Made by a program: the position numbers and the translations under genes. A model generated the notes under the pieces. The model was not told where the DNA came from, searched no databases, and was given only the letters and a program-made list of their open reading frames with translations. 64,000 bases of DNA from Acidimicrobiia bacterium (GTDB taxonomy: Bacteria; Actinomycetota; Acidimicrobiia; Spongiisociales; UBA11373): the NCBI GenBank assembly GCA_030584185.1, contig CP129495.1, forward strand, positions 1,533,469 through 1,597,468. Reading direction: 5' to 3'. The first letter of the stretch is position 1. Each line of letters begins with the position of its first letter. Below are positions 30,517 to 40,079 of this stretch, in pieces.

Positions 30517-31479
30517 ATGAAGTTCGGAGCATTCGTCCCCCAGGGTTGGCGCATGGATCTTGTCGGGATTCCCGTGGCCGAGCAGTGGCCGGTCATGCTC
30601 GCAGCGGCGAAGCGGATCGAAGATCTCGGATACCACACCGCGTGGGTGTACGACCACTTCCACACGGTCCCCGAGCCCACTCAGGAGTCCACCTTCGAGT
30701 GCTGGACCCTCATGGCAGCACTGGCGGCCACGACGCAGCGGGTGAGGCTCGGTCAGATGTGCACGTGCAACTCGTACCGCAACCCGGCATACATGGCCAA
30801 GGTGGCGTCGAGCGTCGACGTGATCTCCGGCGGTCGCCTCGAGTTCGCCATCGGGGCCGGCTGGTACGAACACGAGTACCTGGCTTATGGGTACGGGTTT
30901 CCCTCGGCGGGCACCCGAATCGCCCAGCTGGCCGAGGCCGTCGAGATCATCAAGCGGATGTGGACCGAGGACGAGGCGACCTTCGAGGGCCGGCACTACT
31001 CGGTGCACGGTGCGATCAACCGTCCGCGGCCCATCCAGGAGCCGCACCCGCCCCTCTGGGTCGCCGGCGGGGGCGAGCGCAAGACGCTGCGGGTCGTCGC
31101 CGAGCACGCCGACTTCTCCAACTTCGCCGGCACCCCCGAGGCCTTCAGAGAGAAGAGCGCCATCCTCGACAGGCACTGCGAGGAGGTGGGCCGAGATCCC
31201 GCCGAGATCGGGCGGACGATCCACTTGCTGATCACGGTGGCGCCCGATGAGGCGACCCTCCAACCGGTGCTGGAGCGCGTCGCGTCCCAGGCGGGAAGGC
31301 CGGTCGAGGCCTATCTGCGCAGCAGCCAGGTCGTGGCGGGCACGCCACAGCAGGTGATCGACCGGCTCGGCGAGTACGCCGATGCCGGGTGTGTCGATGT
31401 GACCGGATACTTCGGCGACGCCGTCTGGGGTGAGTCCCTGGATGTGTTCGCCTCCGAGGTCGCTCCCGCACTCCGGTAG
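30517..31479 (+). CDS. LLM-class, F420-dependent-type oxidoreductase (320 aa)
   Basis: Luciferase-like monooxygenase fold (TIM barrel). Family features: RIEDLGYHTAWVYDHFHTVP (about 33-52), TQRVRLGQMCTCNSYRNPAY, SGGRLEFAIGAGWYEHEY near 109-126, and PLWVAGGGERKTLRVVAEHA near 180-200. The sequence type matches the F420-dependent subfamily common in Actinobacteria (TIGR03560-like); cofactor use is inferred. Reaction unknown. Confidence 0.87.
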   Translation: MKFGAFVPQGWRMDLVGIPVAEQWPVMLAAAKRIEDLGYHTAWVYDHFHTVPEPTQESTFECWTLMAALAATTQRVRLGQMCTCNSYRNPAYMAKVASSVDVISGGRLEFAIGAGWYEHEYLAYGYGFPSAGTRIAQLAEAVEIIKRMWTEDEATFEGRHYSVHGAINRPRPIQEPHPPLWVAGGGERKTLRVVAEHADFSNFAGTPEAFREKSAILDRHCEEVGRDPAEIGRTIHLLITVAPDEATLQPVLERVASQAGRPVEAYLRSSQVVAGTPQQVIDRLGEYADAGCVDVTGYFGDAVWGESLDVFASEVAPALR

Positions 31480-31545
31480 TGCCGGCGTCGGTCGGGGAGA
31501 TCGATGCCGACCCCGGGCCAGTCCTCCGCCCCAGGGAGTGGCGAC

Positions 31546-31551
31546 TACACT
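31546..31551 (+). promoter_or_regulatory. -10 box for the DrrAB-like ABC operon
   Basis: TACACT, 8 nt before GTG 31560. Confidence 0.45.
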
Positions 31552-31559
31552 CGCCCGCC

Positions 31560-32459
31560 GTGAGCGCCATCGCGATTCGGGGACTGGTCAAGACCTACGG
31601 GGAGGTCGAGGCGGTGCGCGGCATCGACCTCTCGGTGGCAGCGGGCGAGGTGTTCGCCCTGCTTGGGCCCAACGGCGCCGGCAAGACCACCACGGTGGAG
31701 ATCTTGGAGGGCCATCGGGATCGCACCGAGGGGGAGGTCGAGGTGCTGGGGCACGACCCGGGACGCGCCGGGCGGGAGTTCCGGGAGCGGATTGGGATCG
31801 TCCTGCAGACCTCGGGGATCGATGGCGAGCTGTCGGTGCGCGAGACCCTGCAGATGTACGGAGCCATGTATCCGCGGCGCCGCAAGGTGGACGAGGTGAT
31901 CGAGATCGTCGGGCTCGGCGAGAAGGCCGACGCCTGGGTGAAGACCCTCTCCGGGGGCCAGAAGCGTCGCGTCGACCTCGCTCTGGGCATCATCGGCGAT
32001 CCCGACCTCATCTTCCTCGACGAGCCCACCACCGGATTCGACCCGTCTGCCAGGCGTCGATCCTGGGAGCTGGTCGACAACCTGCGGTCCCTGGGAAAGA
32101 CCATCCTGCTCACCACCCACTACATGGACGAGGCGCAGAACCTGGCGGACCGGGTGGCGGTGATCGCAGGGGGCAGGATCGTGGCCGAGGGCGCTCCCGA
32201 CACCCTCGGTGGTCGCCAGGAAGCCCATACCCGGGTGTCGTTTAGAGCCATCCCCGGTTCCACTCCCCCCGCACCCTTCGATGTCCCGCCAGGCAGTGAT
32301 GGCATGGTGCATGCGGGAGTGGTCGACCCGACGCGAGCCCTGCACGAGCTCACCGATTGGGCGCTGCGGCAGGGGGTGGTGCTCGATTCGCTGGCGGTGA
32401 CGCGACCGTCGCTCGAGGACGTCTACCTGCAGCTCACCGGCGAGGGCGACCATGGTTGA
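31560..32459 (+). CDS. ABC transporter ATP-binding protein, DrrA/CcmA type (299 aa)
   Basis: Complete ATPase: Walker A LGPNGAGKTTTVEIL, Q-loop VLQTSG, signature TLSGGQKRRVDLAL, Walker B LIFLDEPTTGFDP and switch His in LLTTHYMDEAQ. The C-terminal 70 residues are the DUF4162-like extension typical of ABC-2 exporters for drugs or lipids. GTG 31560 chosen from the TACACT box; the open frame further upstream lacks similarity. It overlaps the permease gene by 8 nt. Confidence 0.9.
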   Translation: MSAIAIRGLVKTYGEVEAVRGIDLSVAAGEVFALLGPNGAGKTTTVEILEGHRDRTEGEVEVLGHDPGRAGREFRERIGIVLQTSGIDGELSVRETLQMYGAMYPRRRKVDEVIEIVGLGEKADAWVKTLSGGQKRRVDLALGIIGDPDLIFLDEPTTGFDPSARRRSWELVDNLRSLGKTILLTTHYMDEAQNLADRVAVIAGGRIVAEGAPDTLGGRQEAHTRVSFRAIPGSTPPAPFDVPPGSDGMVHAGVVDPTRALHELTDWALRQGVVLDSLAVTRPSLEDVYLQLTGEGDHG

Positions 32460-33288
32460 GGGTCGGGTCTCCACAAGGGTGCTGGCCTGGCAGCAGGTCC
32501 GCTACCAGAACCGGCTCTTCTGGCGTACGCCCCTGGCCGCCTTCTTCACCCTCGCCTTCCCGCTCATGTTCCTGCTGCTGTTCGCCACCCTGTTCGGTAC
32601 GGAGAAGATAGAGATCCCCGGTCGGGGCACCTTCTCGGTGGCTCAGTTCTACGCCCCGGCGCTGGCCGTGTTCGCCGCCGCCACCGCCACCTACACCAAC
32701 ATAGGGATTCAGACCGCCATCGCTCGGGACCAGGGAATCCTCAAGCGGTTCCGGGGAACCCCGCTTCCCTCCTGGACCTACATGGCGGGACGGATCGGGT
32801 CGGGCGTATGGATCGCCTTCCTGGCGGTGGCGATCATGGTCGGCGTCGGCGTGCTCGCCTACGACCTGACCCTGGACCCCGCCAAGCTTCCCGCCCTGCT
32901 GCTCACCTTTGCCGTGGGCGCAGCCTGCTTCGCCGCCCTCGGGCTGGCCCTGGCTGCGGTTGCTCCCAACGGCGACTCCGCCCCGGCGATCGCCAACGCC
33001 ACGATCCTCCCGCTGGCGTTCGTCTCCGACGTGTTCATCGCCATGGGGGATCCCCCACAGTGGCTGACCATCCTCGGCAACATCTTTCCCTTGAAGCACT
33101 TCGTGCGGGCGTTCCAGGACGCCTTTCAGCCCACGGTCGATCCGCCTGCCTTCGCCTGGGACCACCTGGCGGTGATGGCCGCCTGGGGGGTTGCTGGGGC
33201 GCTGTTCGCCATCCGCTTCTTCACCTGGGAGCCGAGGGAGTCCTCAGGCGGCCGGCGGCTCCGGCGACGCAAGATCGCCGCCGGGTGA
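32452..33288 (+). CDS. ABC-2 type transporter permease (278 aa)
   Basis: Six membrane helices with ABC-2 features: RYQNRLFWRTPLAAFFTLAF, FKRFRGTPLPSWTY-like coupling region (LKRFRGTPLPSWTYMAGRIG) and a final 'PPQWLTILGNIFPLKHFVRA' loop. It forms the membrane part of the exporter with the preceding ATPase, whose stop it overlaps. Substrate cannot be predicted. Confidence 0.88.
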   Translation: MVEGRVSTRVLAWQQVRYQNRLFWRTPLAAFFTLAFPLMFLLLFATLFGTEKIEIPGRGTFSVAQFYAPALAVFAAATATYTNIGIQTAIARDQGILKRFRGTPLPSWTYMAGRIGSGVWIAFLAVAIMVGVGVLAYDLTLDPAKLPALLLTFAVGAACFAALGLALAAVAPNGDSAPAIANATILPLAFVSDVFIAMGDPPQWLTILGNIFPLKHFVRAFQDAFQPTVDPPAFAWDHLAVMAAWGVAGALFAIRFFTWEPRESSGGRRLRRRKIAAG

Positions 33289-33365
33289 CATGCGGTCCGT
33301 ATCCGGTTGGAGTCGGGGTCACCGGCGGATAGCGTGGCGCCGCACGCTTCTCACGGGGGAGTCAG

Positions 33366-34094
33366 ATGTCTGAGTACGCCGCCAGGGTGGAGAACGCCAC
33401 CAAGGTCTACGGAGAGGGCAACGCCGCCGTCCGGGCTCTGGACGGCATCAGCGTCGCCTTCGAGCAGGGGAGGTTCACGGCGATCATGGGGCCCTCCGGC
33501 TCGGGCAAGTCAACCCTCCTGCACTGCGTCGCCGGGCTCGATGACCTCACCGACGGCTCGGCGTACATCGGCGACGTCCGCCTCGGCGACCTCTCGGATC
33601 GCCAGCTCACCATGCTGCGTCGTGAGAGCGTCGGCTTCATCTTCCAGGCCTTCAACCTGATCCCCACGCTCGATGCTTCGGAGAACATCACGCTGCCGGT
33701 GGACATCGCCGGGAGGCGGGCCGACCCGGCGTGGTTCGACACCGTGGTCGACACCATCGGGCTGCGTGACCGGCTGTCTCACCGTCCCTCCGAGCTCTCG
33801 GGTGGTCAGCAACAGCGGGTGGCGGCGGCACGTGCCCTGGTCTCCCGTCCCGAGATCGTGTTCGCCGACGAGCCATCGGGGAACCTCGACTCCCGATCGG
33901 GTGCCGAACTGCTCGGGTTCATGCGCCAGGCCGTCGACGAGTTCGGCCAGACGATCGTCATGGTGACCCATGACCCGATGGCGGCCGCCTACGCCGACCG
34001 CGTGGTGTTCCTCGCCGACGGTCGCGCTGTCGGTGAGCTCCGCCAGCCAACAGCCGAGGGGATCCTGGAGCACCTCAAGTCGATGGCGGGCTGA
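33366..34094 (+). CDS. ABC transporter ATP-binding protein, MacB/LolD type (242 aa)
   Basis: Walker A MGPSGSGKSTLLHCVAGLD (about 38-56), Q-loop FIFQAFNLIPTLDASEN, signature ELSGGQQQRVAAARAL, Walker B IVFADEPSGNLD and switch His VMVTHDPMAAAYADRV. The VFADEPSGNLDSRSG wording is typical of the MacB/LolD/FtsE-like group that drives mechanotransmission permeases. A gggggag ribosome binding site lies 5 nt before the ATG. It is 3 nt from the permease gene. Confidence 0.92.
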   Translation: MSEYAARVENATKVYGEGNAAVRALDGISVAFEQGRFTAIMGPSGSGKSTLLHCVAGLDDLTDGSAYIGDVRLGDLSDRQLTMLRRESVGFIFQAFNLIPTLDASENITLPVDIAGRRADPAWFDTVVDTIGLRDRLSHRPSELSGGQQQRVAAARALVSRPEIVFADEPSGNLDSRSGAELLGFMRQAVDEFGQTIVMVTHDPMAAAYADRVVFLADGRAVGELRQPTAEGILEHLKSMAG

Positions 34095-34097
34095 GCG

Positions 34098-36632
34098 GTG
34101 GCGATGATCGGACTCGGGCTGAAGAGCGTCCTGGCGCACAAGGTGCGGCTGGCGATGACCGCCCTGGCGATAGTGCTCGGCGTCGCCTTCGTCGCCGGCA
34201 CGTACGTGTTCACCGACAGCATCAAGGCGTCCTTCGACAGCCTCTTCTCCGACGTCGACCAGGGCGTCGACCTCTACGTGCGCGGCGTGACAGAGTTCGG
34301 ATTCTCCATCCCCATGATCGACGAGGGCCTGGTCGCAGAGGTGGCGGCGGTTCCGGGCGTGCAGCGGGCGGTGCCATCGGTCGACGGCCTCGCTCAGCTG
34401 GTGGGGAAGGACGGCAAGCCGATCGGTGGCAACGGCCCTCCGACGCTCGGATTCTCCTATCTGCCGGAGGGGGAGGGTCTCACGCCGGTGGCGTTGCGCG
34501 AGGGGGACTGGCCCCGGGACTCCGGCGACCTGGTCATCGACTCCTTCGCCGCCGATGCGAACGGAATAGTCGTCGGGGACGAGATCGAGGTGATCGTTCC
34601 CGCAGGGGTGGAAACGTTCACGGTCACCGGGATCGTCACCTTCGGAGACGCCGACAACCTCCTGGGTGCGACGCTGGCCATCTTCGAGTTCGAGACCGCC
34701 CAGCGACTCTTCGACGCCACCGACCTGGTGACCTCGATCGCCGTGGTCATCGAAGAGGGGTTCGATGGCGATGCCGTCGGGCTGTCCATCGCCGCCCTGC
34801 TGCCAGAGCGGGTCGAGGTGGTGACCGGCGAGCAGCAGACTGCCGACAACCTGGAGGAGGTCAACGAGGGGCTCGGGTTCCTCAACACGATCCTCCTGGT
34901 GATCGCAGGCGTGGCGGTGTTCGTCGGCGCCTTCCTGATCCAGAACACCTTCCGGATCATCGTGGCGCAGCGGACCAAGGAGCTGGCGATGCTCCGCGCC
35001 GTGGGCGCCACCGGTCGCCAGGTCACCGGGATGGTCGGGATCGAGGCGCTGGCGGTCGGCGTCGTCGCCTCGGCAGTCGGAATCCTCGTGGGGGTGCTCA
35101 TCGCCATCGGGCTCAGGGGAGCGTTCTCCAGCTTCGGTTTCGGGATTCCGGCGTCAGGCCTGCTGGTCAAGCCCCGCACCATCGTCGTCGGGATGACGGT
35201 CGGAGTGGTGGTCACCGTCGTGGCCGCCCTGCTCCCCGCCTGGAAGGCTTCCCGGGTGCCGCCGGTTGCGGCCCTGCGCGAAGTTGCCGCACCACCCCGC
35301 TCGCTCGGGCGGCGCATCGTCGCCGGGATGCTGGCCACCGCCCTCGGTGCCGCGTTGCTCCTCGTCGGCCTGATCGCCAAGCCGGGGAACGCCATCACCC
35401 TCGTGGGGGTCGGCGCCCTGGTGGTGTTCATTGGGGTCTCGATGCTGGCTCCGCTGGTGGCGCGGCAGTTCGCCCGGTTCGTGGCGGCTCCCCTGGCGAA
35501 GCGCTCCCTGGTCGCACGCCTGGCCCAGGAGAACGTGATGCGCCAGCCTCGCCGGACGGCGGCGACCGCATCGGCCCTGATGATCGGTGTCGCCCTGGTG
35601 AGCGTCATCGCCGTGTTCTCCGCCTCGGCCAAGGCCGGCGTGTCCCAGGTGTTCGAGGAGGATTTCGCCACCGATTTCCAGATCAGGCTCGAGGGGTTCT
35701 CCGATCCCAGGATCACGGGCATGCCGCCGACCCTCGTCGACGAGCTGCGGCTGCTCCCCGAGCTGGGTCTCGTCGTGCGGGACCGGGTGGGCGAGTTCCG
35801 GTGGGATGAGACGTCCGCCGAGACGTTCCTCCTCGCCGTCGACGGGCCGTTTCACGAGGTGGTCAACATCGAGATGGCCGAAGGTTCTGCAGCCGACCTG
35901 GGACCGGGCCGGGCACTGATCGCCCTGGCCGATGCCGAGCGGCTCGGTGTGGGCGTCGGCGACACGGTCACGTTCCAGGTGACCTCCCTCGAGAAGGTCG
36001 AGGTGGAGGTGGCGGGTGTGTTCGACGACGAGGCGCTCGGGGTTCCGCTGATCATCGACATGACCACCTACGAGCAGGTGATCTCGTTCCGGCTCGATCG
36101 GTTCGTCTACATCCAGGTGGCCGAAGGCGTCGACCCGGCTGCGGCCAGAGCCGCCATCGAGACCGTCACCGATCGCTACCCGAACGCCGATCTCACCGAC
36201 ACCGAGGAGCTGATCGGGGACATCGAGTCCCAGATCGACGGGCTGCTCAATCTGCTGGTGGTCCTGCTCGGGTTTGCCATCGTGATCGCCCTCCTCGGGA
36301 TCGTGAACACCCTGGCCCTCTCCATCTCGGAGCGGAAGCGCGAGATCGGCCTGCTGCGGGCGGTGGGCATGTCGCGTCGTCAGGTGAAGCGCACCATTCG
36401 AATCGAGGCGATCCTCATCGCCCTGTTCGGAGGGCTGCTCGGCCTGGTCGTGGGGGCGATCCTCGGAGCGGCCGTGGTGCTGGCCGTCGGCCAGGGACTG
36501 AAGCTGACCCTTCCCGCCGGCCAGATGTTCGGTTACCTGGTGGCCGCCGCCCTGGTAGGGGTGCTGGCGGCGATGGTCCCGGCCCGACGCGGTGCCAGAA
36601 TGGACATCCTCGAGGCGATCTCCTACGAGTAG
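34098..36632 (+). CDS. FtsX-like ABC transporter permease, two-domain (844 aa)
   Basis: Large MacB/FtsX-type permease with duplicated modules. One N-terminal helix (about 15-35) and an extracellular MacB periplasmic-core-like domain (40-255) precede three helices (about 265-400); a short cluster of helices at 405-460 leads to a second extracellular domain (490-700) and three final helices. FtsX signatures occur twice: RTKELAMLRAVGATGRQVTG and ERKREIGLLRAVGMSRRQVK, each after a helix. Works with the preceding ATPase, probably moving lipoproteins, peptides or drugs outward. GTG 34098 or ATG 34104 could be the start. Confidence 0.9.
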   Translation: MAMIGLGLKSVLAHKVRLAMTALAIVLGVAFVAGTYVFTDSIKASFDSLFSDVDQGVDLYVRGVTEFGFSIPMIDEGLVAEVAAVPGVQRAVPSVDGLAQLVGKDGKPIGGNGPPTLGFSYLPEGEGLTPVALREGDWPRDSGDLVIDSFAADANGIVVGDEIEVIVPAGVETFTVTGIVTFGDADNLLGATLAIFEFETAQRLFDATDLVTSIAVVIEEGFDGDAVGLSIAALLPERVEVVTGEQQTADNLEEVNEGLGFLNTILLVIAGVAVFVGAFLIQNTFRIIVAQRTKELAMLRAVGATGRQVTGMVGIEALAVGVVASAVGILVGVLIAIGLRGAFSSFGFGIPASGLLVKPRTIVVGMTVGVVVTVVAALLPAWKASRVPPVAALREVAAPPRSLGRRIVAGMLATALGAALLLVGLIAKPGNAITLVGVGALVVFIGVSMLAPLVARQFARFVAAPLAKRSLVARLAQENVMRQPRRTAATASALMIGVALVSVIAVFSASAKAGVSQVFEEDFATDFQIRLEGFSDPRITGMPPTLVDELRLLPELGLVVRDRVGEFRWDETSAETFLLAVDGPFHEVVNIEMAEGSAADLGPGRALIALADAERLGVGVGDTVTFQVTSLEKVEVEVAGVFDDEALGVPLIIDMTTYEQVISFRLDRFVYIQVAEGVDPAAARAAIETVTDRYPNADLTDTEELIGDIESQIDGLLNLLVVLLGFAIVIALLGIVNTLALSISERKREIGLLRAVGMSRRQVKRTIRIEAILIALFGGLLGLVVGAILGAAVVLAVGQGLKLTLPAGQMFGYLVAAALVGVLAAMVPARRGARMDILEAISYE

Positions 36633-36669
36633 CCGCCGGCGTCTGAGCCGTTTCGCCACCGGGCTGGCT

Positions 36670-36675
36670 TAACCT
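36670..36675 (+). promoter_or_regulatory. -10 box for the SRAP gene
   Basis: TAACCT, 7 nt before ATG 36683; leaderless spacing. Confidence 0.5.
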
Positions 36676-36682
36676 CGACGCC

Positions 36683-37357
36683 ATGTGCGGCCGTTTCGTC
36701 CAGGCCCAGAGCCCCCGGGCCTACGCATCCCACTTCGGTGCCGAGGTGGCCGGCGAGGACTCGCCTTCGCCGTCGTGGAACGTGGCGCCAACCCGAAAGG
36801 TCGGTGTCGTCCTGGAGCGTGACGGGCGTCGGCTGTTCGCACCACTGCGTTGGGGCCTCATCCCCGGCTACGCCAAGGACCCGTCGATCGGCTCGCGCCT
36901 CATCAACGCCCGTGCCGAGACCCTCGCCGAGAAGCCGACCTTCAAGGGGGCGTTGCGGACCCGACGCTGCATGGTGCCAGCCGATGGCTTCTACGAGTGG
37001 GAGAGGCGAGAGACCGGCGGAAAGCTGCCCCACTACGTGCACTCGGCCGACGGGACCCCGCTTGCGCTCGCCGGCTTGTGGGGAAGGTGGCGGGCGCCCG
37101 ATGGGGAGCTCATCGATTCCTTCACCATCGTCACCACCCGTCCCAACGCCGTCCTGGCTCCGATCCACGATCGCATGCCGGCGATTCTCCCGCCGGAGAA
37201 CTGGGAGGCCTGGCTGGACCCCGGCTTCGACGACGTCGAGGCCCTCACCGCAATGCTGGCGCCTGCAACCGAGGGATCCCTCACCGAGCACCCAGTCTCC
37301 ACGCTGGTGAATCGCGTCGAGAACGACTTCCCCCGGTGCGTCGCTCCGCTGGAGTGA
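36683..37357 (+). CDS. SRAP-domain abasic-site protein (HMCES/YedK family, 224 aa)
   Basis: All catalytic residues of the SRAP family are in place: Cys2 (exposed after Met removal, which forms the thiazolidine crosslink with abasic DNA), Asn33 and Asn75 with Arg77, Glu105 in GFYEWERR, and His162 in PIHDRMPAIL. It shields abasic sites in single-stranded DNA as a DNA-protein crosslink. Length is normal. The start must be this ATG because Cys2 is required. The gene ends one base before the convergent hydrolase gene. Confidence 0.95.
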   Translation: MCGRFVQAQSPRAYASHFGAEVAGEDSPSPSWNVAPTRKVGVVLERDGRRLFAPLRWGLIPGYAKDPSIGSRLINARAETLAEKPTFKGALRTRRCMVPADGFYEWERRETGGKLPHYVHSADGTPLALAGLWGRWRAPDGELIDSFTIVTTRPNAVLAPIHDRMPAILPPENWEAWLDPGFDDVEALTAMLAPATEGSLTEHPVSTLVNRVENDFPRCVAPLE

Positions 37358-38236
37358 TCAGCGCCGGAACGGCACCGAGTGCTCCCAGTCGGCTAGCAGG
37401 GTGCGCAGGGCGGTGACGAAGGAGAGCGGCTGATCGAGGATGAGGTGGTGGTGCGCCTCGGGGATGGTCACCACGGGGGAGACCCGACCCATGAGCTCGT
37501 ACATGTACTCGGCGGTGTCCTGGGGGACCACCACCGAGTGCTCGCCGCGCAGCAGCGCCACCCGGCATCGAACCGCTGCCAGCTGCTCGTTCATCGCCAC
37601 CAGGGAGTGCGAGAAGAGGTGGTGGTCGAACTTCCAGGTCCAGCCGGCCGCGGTCTCTCGTAGCGAGTTGCGGGCGACGTGGTCCAGCACCCACGGGTCG
37701 GGCTCCGGCTGCGGCGGGATCAGGTGAAAGTGGGTGAGGGCGGTCTCCAGGTCGGGGTAGGTTCCCGGGGCCCGGAAGGCGCCGCCTCGGCTGCCCTCCT
37801 CCGACTCGGGGTCTGGCTTGCGCACAGGGGCGTCCAGGATCACCGCTCCGGCAAGCAGGTCGCCGTAGGTGGCGGCGGTCTGGATCGTGACCAGCCCCCC
37901 GAGGGAGTGGCCGACCAGCACCGGTGGTCCCGGGAAGCGCATCTCCTCGCATACCGCCATCACCTCACGTGCCCACTGCGGATGGGAGTAGCGCTCCCTG
38001 CGTCCACTCTCGCCGTGACCGCTCAGGTCAATGGCGACCACGTGGTGCTCGTCGGTGAACATCGGCGCCAGGTGAGCCCACCACTCTGCGTGGGCGGCTC
38101 CGCCGTGGACCAGAACCAGCCCGGGACGGTCGGGCTCTCCCCACTCGATGAGGTTGATCCGGCAGCCGTCGACCTCCACCTGGCGCCGACGGCGGTCGGC
38201 ACCCAGGGCACGCTTGAACCAATCAGGCGCCGGCAT
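37358..38236 (-). CDS. Alpha/beta hydrolase (292 aa)
   Basis: Alpha/beta-hydrolase fold: oxyanion region VLVHGGAAHAEWWAHL (about 41-56), DLSGHGESGRR, nucleophile elbow VGHSLGGL with Ser111, a lid region around 140-210, and catalytic His in PEAHHHLIL near 270. The acid is probably in LLRGEHSVV. ATG 38236 chosen because the protein then starts in family style; the longer open frame runs into the MBL gene. It overlaps the MBL-fold gene by 14 nt, so the two hydrolases are co-transcribed. Confidence 0.85.
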   Translation of the reverse strand: MPAPDWFKRALGADRRRRQVEVDGCRINLIEWGEPDRPGLVLVHGGAAHAEWWAHLAPMFTDEHHVVAIDLSGHGESGRRERYSHPQWAREVMAVCEEMRFPGPPVLVGHSLGGLVTIQTAATYGDLLAGAVILDAPVRKPDPESEEGSRGGAFRAPGTYPDLETALTHFHLIPPQPEPDPWVLDHVARNSLRETAAGWTWKFDHHLFSHSLVAMNEQLAAVRCRVALLRGEHSVVVPQDTAEYMYELMGRVSPVVTIPEAHHHLILDQPLSFVTALRTLLADWEHSVPFRR

Positions 38237-39041
38237 CTGCCACCTCCAACTGGGCCCAGGCACGGGCGAAAGCACCCGCGAGCACCTCGGGAGAGTAGGG
38301 GCCGCCCGCTGCTGCCGCCTCCTGTGGCGACATGCCCTCGGCGTGTCGCTCCCGGGCCAGCCTGGCCACGACACGCAGCTCCTCCTGCTGGGTGGCGACG
38401 AACTCGGCGTCGACGGTGTCGCCATGTCCGGGCACGACCACCCCGCCGCCCAGAGAGACCACCGCATCCAGCGACGATGGCCAGTCGAGAGGGAAGGAGT
38501 CGCCGAATGCAGGGGGGGCTCCCTCTTCGATCAGGTCGCCGGCGAAGAGGACGTCCTTGCCGGTGAGCGAGATCACGATGTCGTTGTTCGTGTGACCGCG
38601 GCCCGGATGCAGCATCTCGACGGGGACACCGCCCAGCGAGACCGTGGCCCGGCTGGAGAAGGTGAATGCGGGCGGTGTCACCACGACCTCGTCCATCGCC
38701 TCGGCCAGGTCGGGAGCGAGGCGCTTCACCTCCTGGCGCATCTGTTCGCCATGCTCGACGAGGGTGGCGGCACAACGCTCGTGGCCCCAGATGGCGGCAT
38801 CGGGGAACACCTGGTTGCCGAAGGTGTGGTCCCAGTGGTGGTGGGTGTTGATCACCCATCGAACCGGCAGCCGGCTGATCTGGCGCAGGCTGGCTGCCAG
38901 GTCCCGTCCCTGGGCGCGGTTGGCCCGGGTGTCCACGATCAGCATCCCACCGTCGCAGACGACGGCCCCGACGTTCAGGTCCAGGGAGCGATGCCGCCGC
39001 ACCCACACCCGGTCGGCGATCTCACGCCACTTCTCCGTCAT
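38223..39041 (-). CDS. MBL-fold metallohydrolase (272 aa)
   Basis: Metallo-beta-lactamase fold with the zinc motif THHHWDHTFG (His67-His69, Asp71, His72), a further His in GRGHTNNDI, the bridging Asp in LFAGDLIEEG and the final VVPGHGDTVD. The wording is close to quinoprotein-relay or SoxH-like MBL hydrolases. Substrate unknown. It leads a two-gene minus-strand operon with the alpha/beta hydrolase and has a TACCCT box 6 nt before its ATG. Confidence 0.88.
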   Translation of the reverse strand: MTEKWREIADRVWVRRHRSLDLNVGAVVCDGGMLIVDTRANRAQGRDLAASLRQISRLPVRWVINTHHHWDHTFGNQVFPDAAIWGHERCAATLVEHGEQMRQEVKRLAPDLAEAMDEVVVTPPAFTFSSRATVSLGGVPVEMLHPGRGHTNNDIVISLTGKDVLFAGDLIEEGAPPAFGDSFPLDWPSSLDAVVSLGGGVVVPGHGDTVDAEFVATQQEELRVVARLARERHAEGMSPQEAAAAGGPYSPEVLAGAFARAWAQLEVADAGA

Positions 39042-39047
39042 GGGCCA

Positions 39048-39053
39048 AGGGTA
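39048..39053 (-). promoter_or_regulatory. -10 box for the MBL-hydrolase operon
   Basis: TACCCT on the minus strand, 6 nt before ATG 39041. Confidence 0.5.
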
Positions 39054-39098
39054 TCGGCGGGCGAGGCACCCCCGTCCAGGAGCCGTCGCAGGCGGGGT

Positions 39099-39104
39099 TA
39101 CGAT
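39099..39104 (+). promoter_or_regulatory. -10 box for the CaCA antiporter
   Basis: TACGAT, 6 nt before GTG 39111; divergent from the MBL promoter 46 bp away. Confidence 0.5.
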
Positions 39105-39110
39105 CGCCCG

Positions 39111-40043
39111 GTGATCCTGGCCGTGATCCTCCTCGTCTCCGGATTGGTCGCCCTCACCCTCGGCGCCGACCGCTTCGTGCTCGCCGCCGGCCGGCTGGCC
39201 CGGATCTGGGGACTGTCACCGGTTCTGATCGGTGCTCTGGTCATCGGGCTGGGGACGTCGGCACCCGAGATGCTGGTCTCGGCGCTGGCGGCGGGGCGGG
39301 GCGAGATCGACATCGCCATGGGCAACGTCGTCGGGTCGAACGTGGCCAACATGACCCTGGTGCTCGGCGCCGCTGCCCTCATCGCTCCGGTGTCCTCACG
39401 GGTCCACACCATCCGGCGCGAGGGCTTCGCCATGGCGGGCGGCCTGCTGCTGTTGAGCGTCCTGCTTTGGAACCTGGAGCTGGTGCGGTGGGAGGCGGCG
39501 ATCCTGATCGCGGGGATGTTGGCGGTGGGCGTGGTCCTGGTCGCATGGGCCCGTGACGACGCCGCCAAGGGGCGGCTTCCCGAGGAGCATCGTGTCCCCT
39601 GGCGGGGTTCGGTGCGCCTGGAGGCGCTGATCGGAGTGGCGACACTTGGGATCACCCTGCTCGGGGCCGACCTTCTGGTGCGGGGGGCATCGGACCTGGC
39701 TCACCGGGCCGGGATATCGGCCGCCTTCATCGGGCTGGTGATCGTCTCGGTGGGAACCTCCCTTCCCGAGTTGGCCACCGCCCTGGCGGCGGCGCGCCGT
39801 TCCGAGTCCGACCTGGTGCTGGGCAACGTCCTTGGCTCCAACCTGTTCAACTCGCTCGCCGTGGCCGGCACCGCCGGGATGGTCGGTCCGGGCGTGGTCG
39901 ACGCCACCTTCCGCAACGCCCTCGGGTTCATGGTCGTCACCGGCATCATCGCCGGCATCTTCGCCCGCACCGGTCGCATCGAGCGATGGGAGGGCCTGGT
40001 CTTGCTGGCGGTGTTCCTCGGGTTCGTGGTTCTCGTGGCGTGA
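39111..40043 (+). CDS. CaCA-family calcium/sodium antiporter (310 aa)
   Basis: About ten membrane helices in two inverted halves. Both alpha-repeats are clear: GLGTSAPEMLVSALAA with GNVVGSNVANMTLVLG in the first half and SVGTSLPELATALAA with GNVLGSNLFNSLAVAG in the second, giving the paired acidic residues of the cation site. YrbG-like exchanger, inner membrane. GTG 39111 is chosen because the first helix begins at once and a TACGAT box lies 6 nt upstream. Confidence 0.92.
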   Translation: MILAVILLVSGLVALTLGADRFVLAAGRLARIWGLSPVLIGALVIGLGTSAPEMLVSALAAGRGEIDIAMGNVVGSNVANMTLVLGAAALIAPVSSRVHTIRREGFAMAGGLLLLSVLLWNLELVRWEAAILIAGMLAVGVVLVAWARDDAAKGRLPEEHRVPWRGSVRLEALIGVATLGITLLGADLLVRGASDLAHRAGISAAFIGLVIVSVGTSLPELATALAAARRSESDLVLGNVLGSNLFNSLAVAGTAGMVGPGVVDATFRNALGFMVVTGIIAGIFARTGRIERWEGLVLLAVFLGFVVLVA

Positions 40044-40079
40044 GGGAGTCGGCCTCCTCACCGATCGGCCGCGAAACCG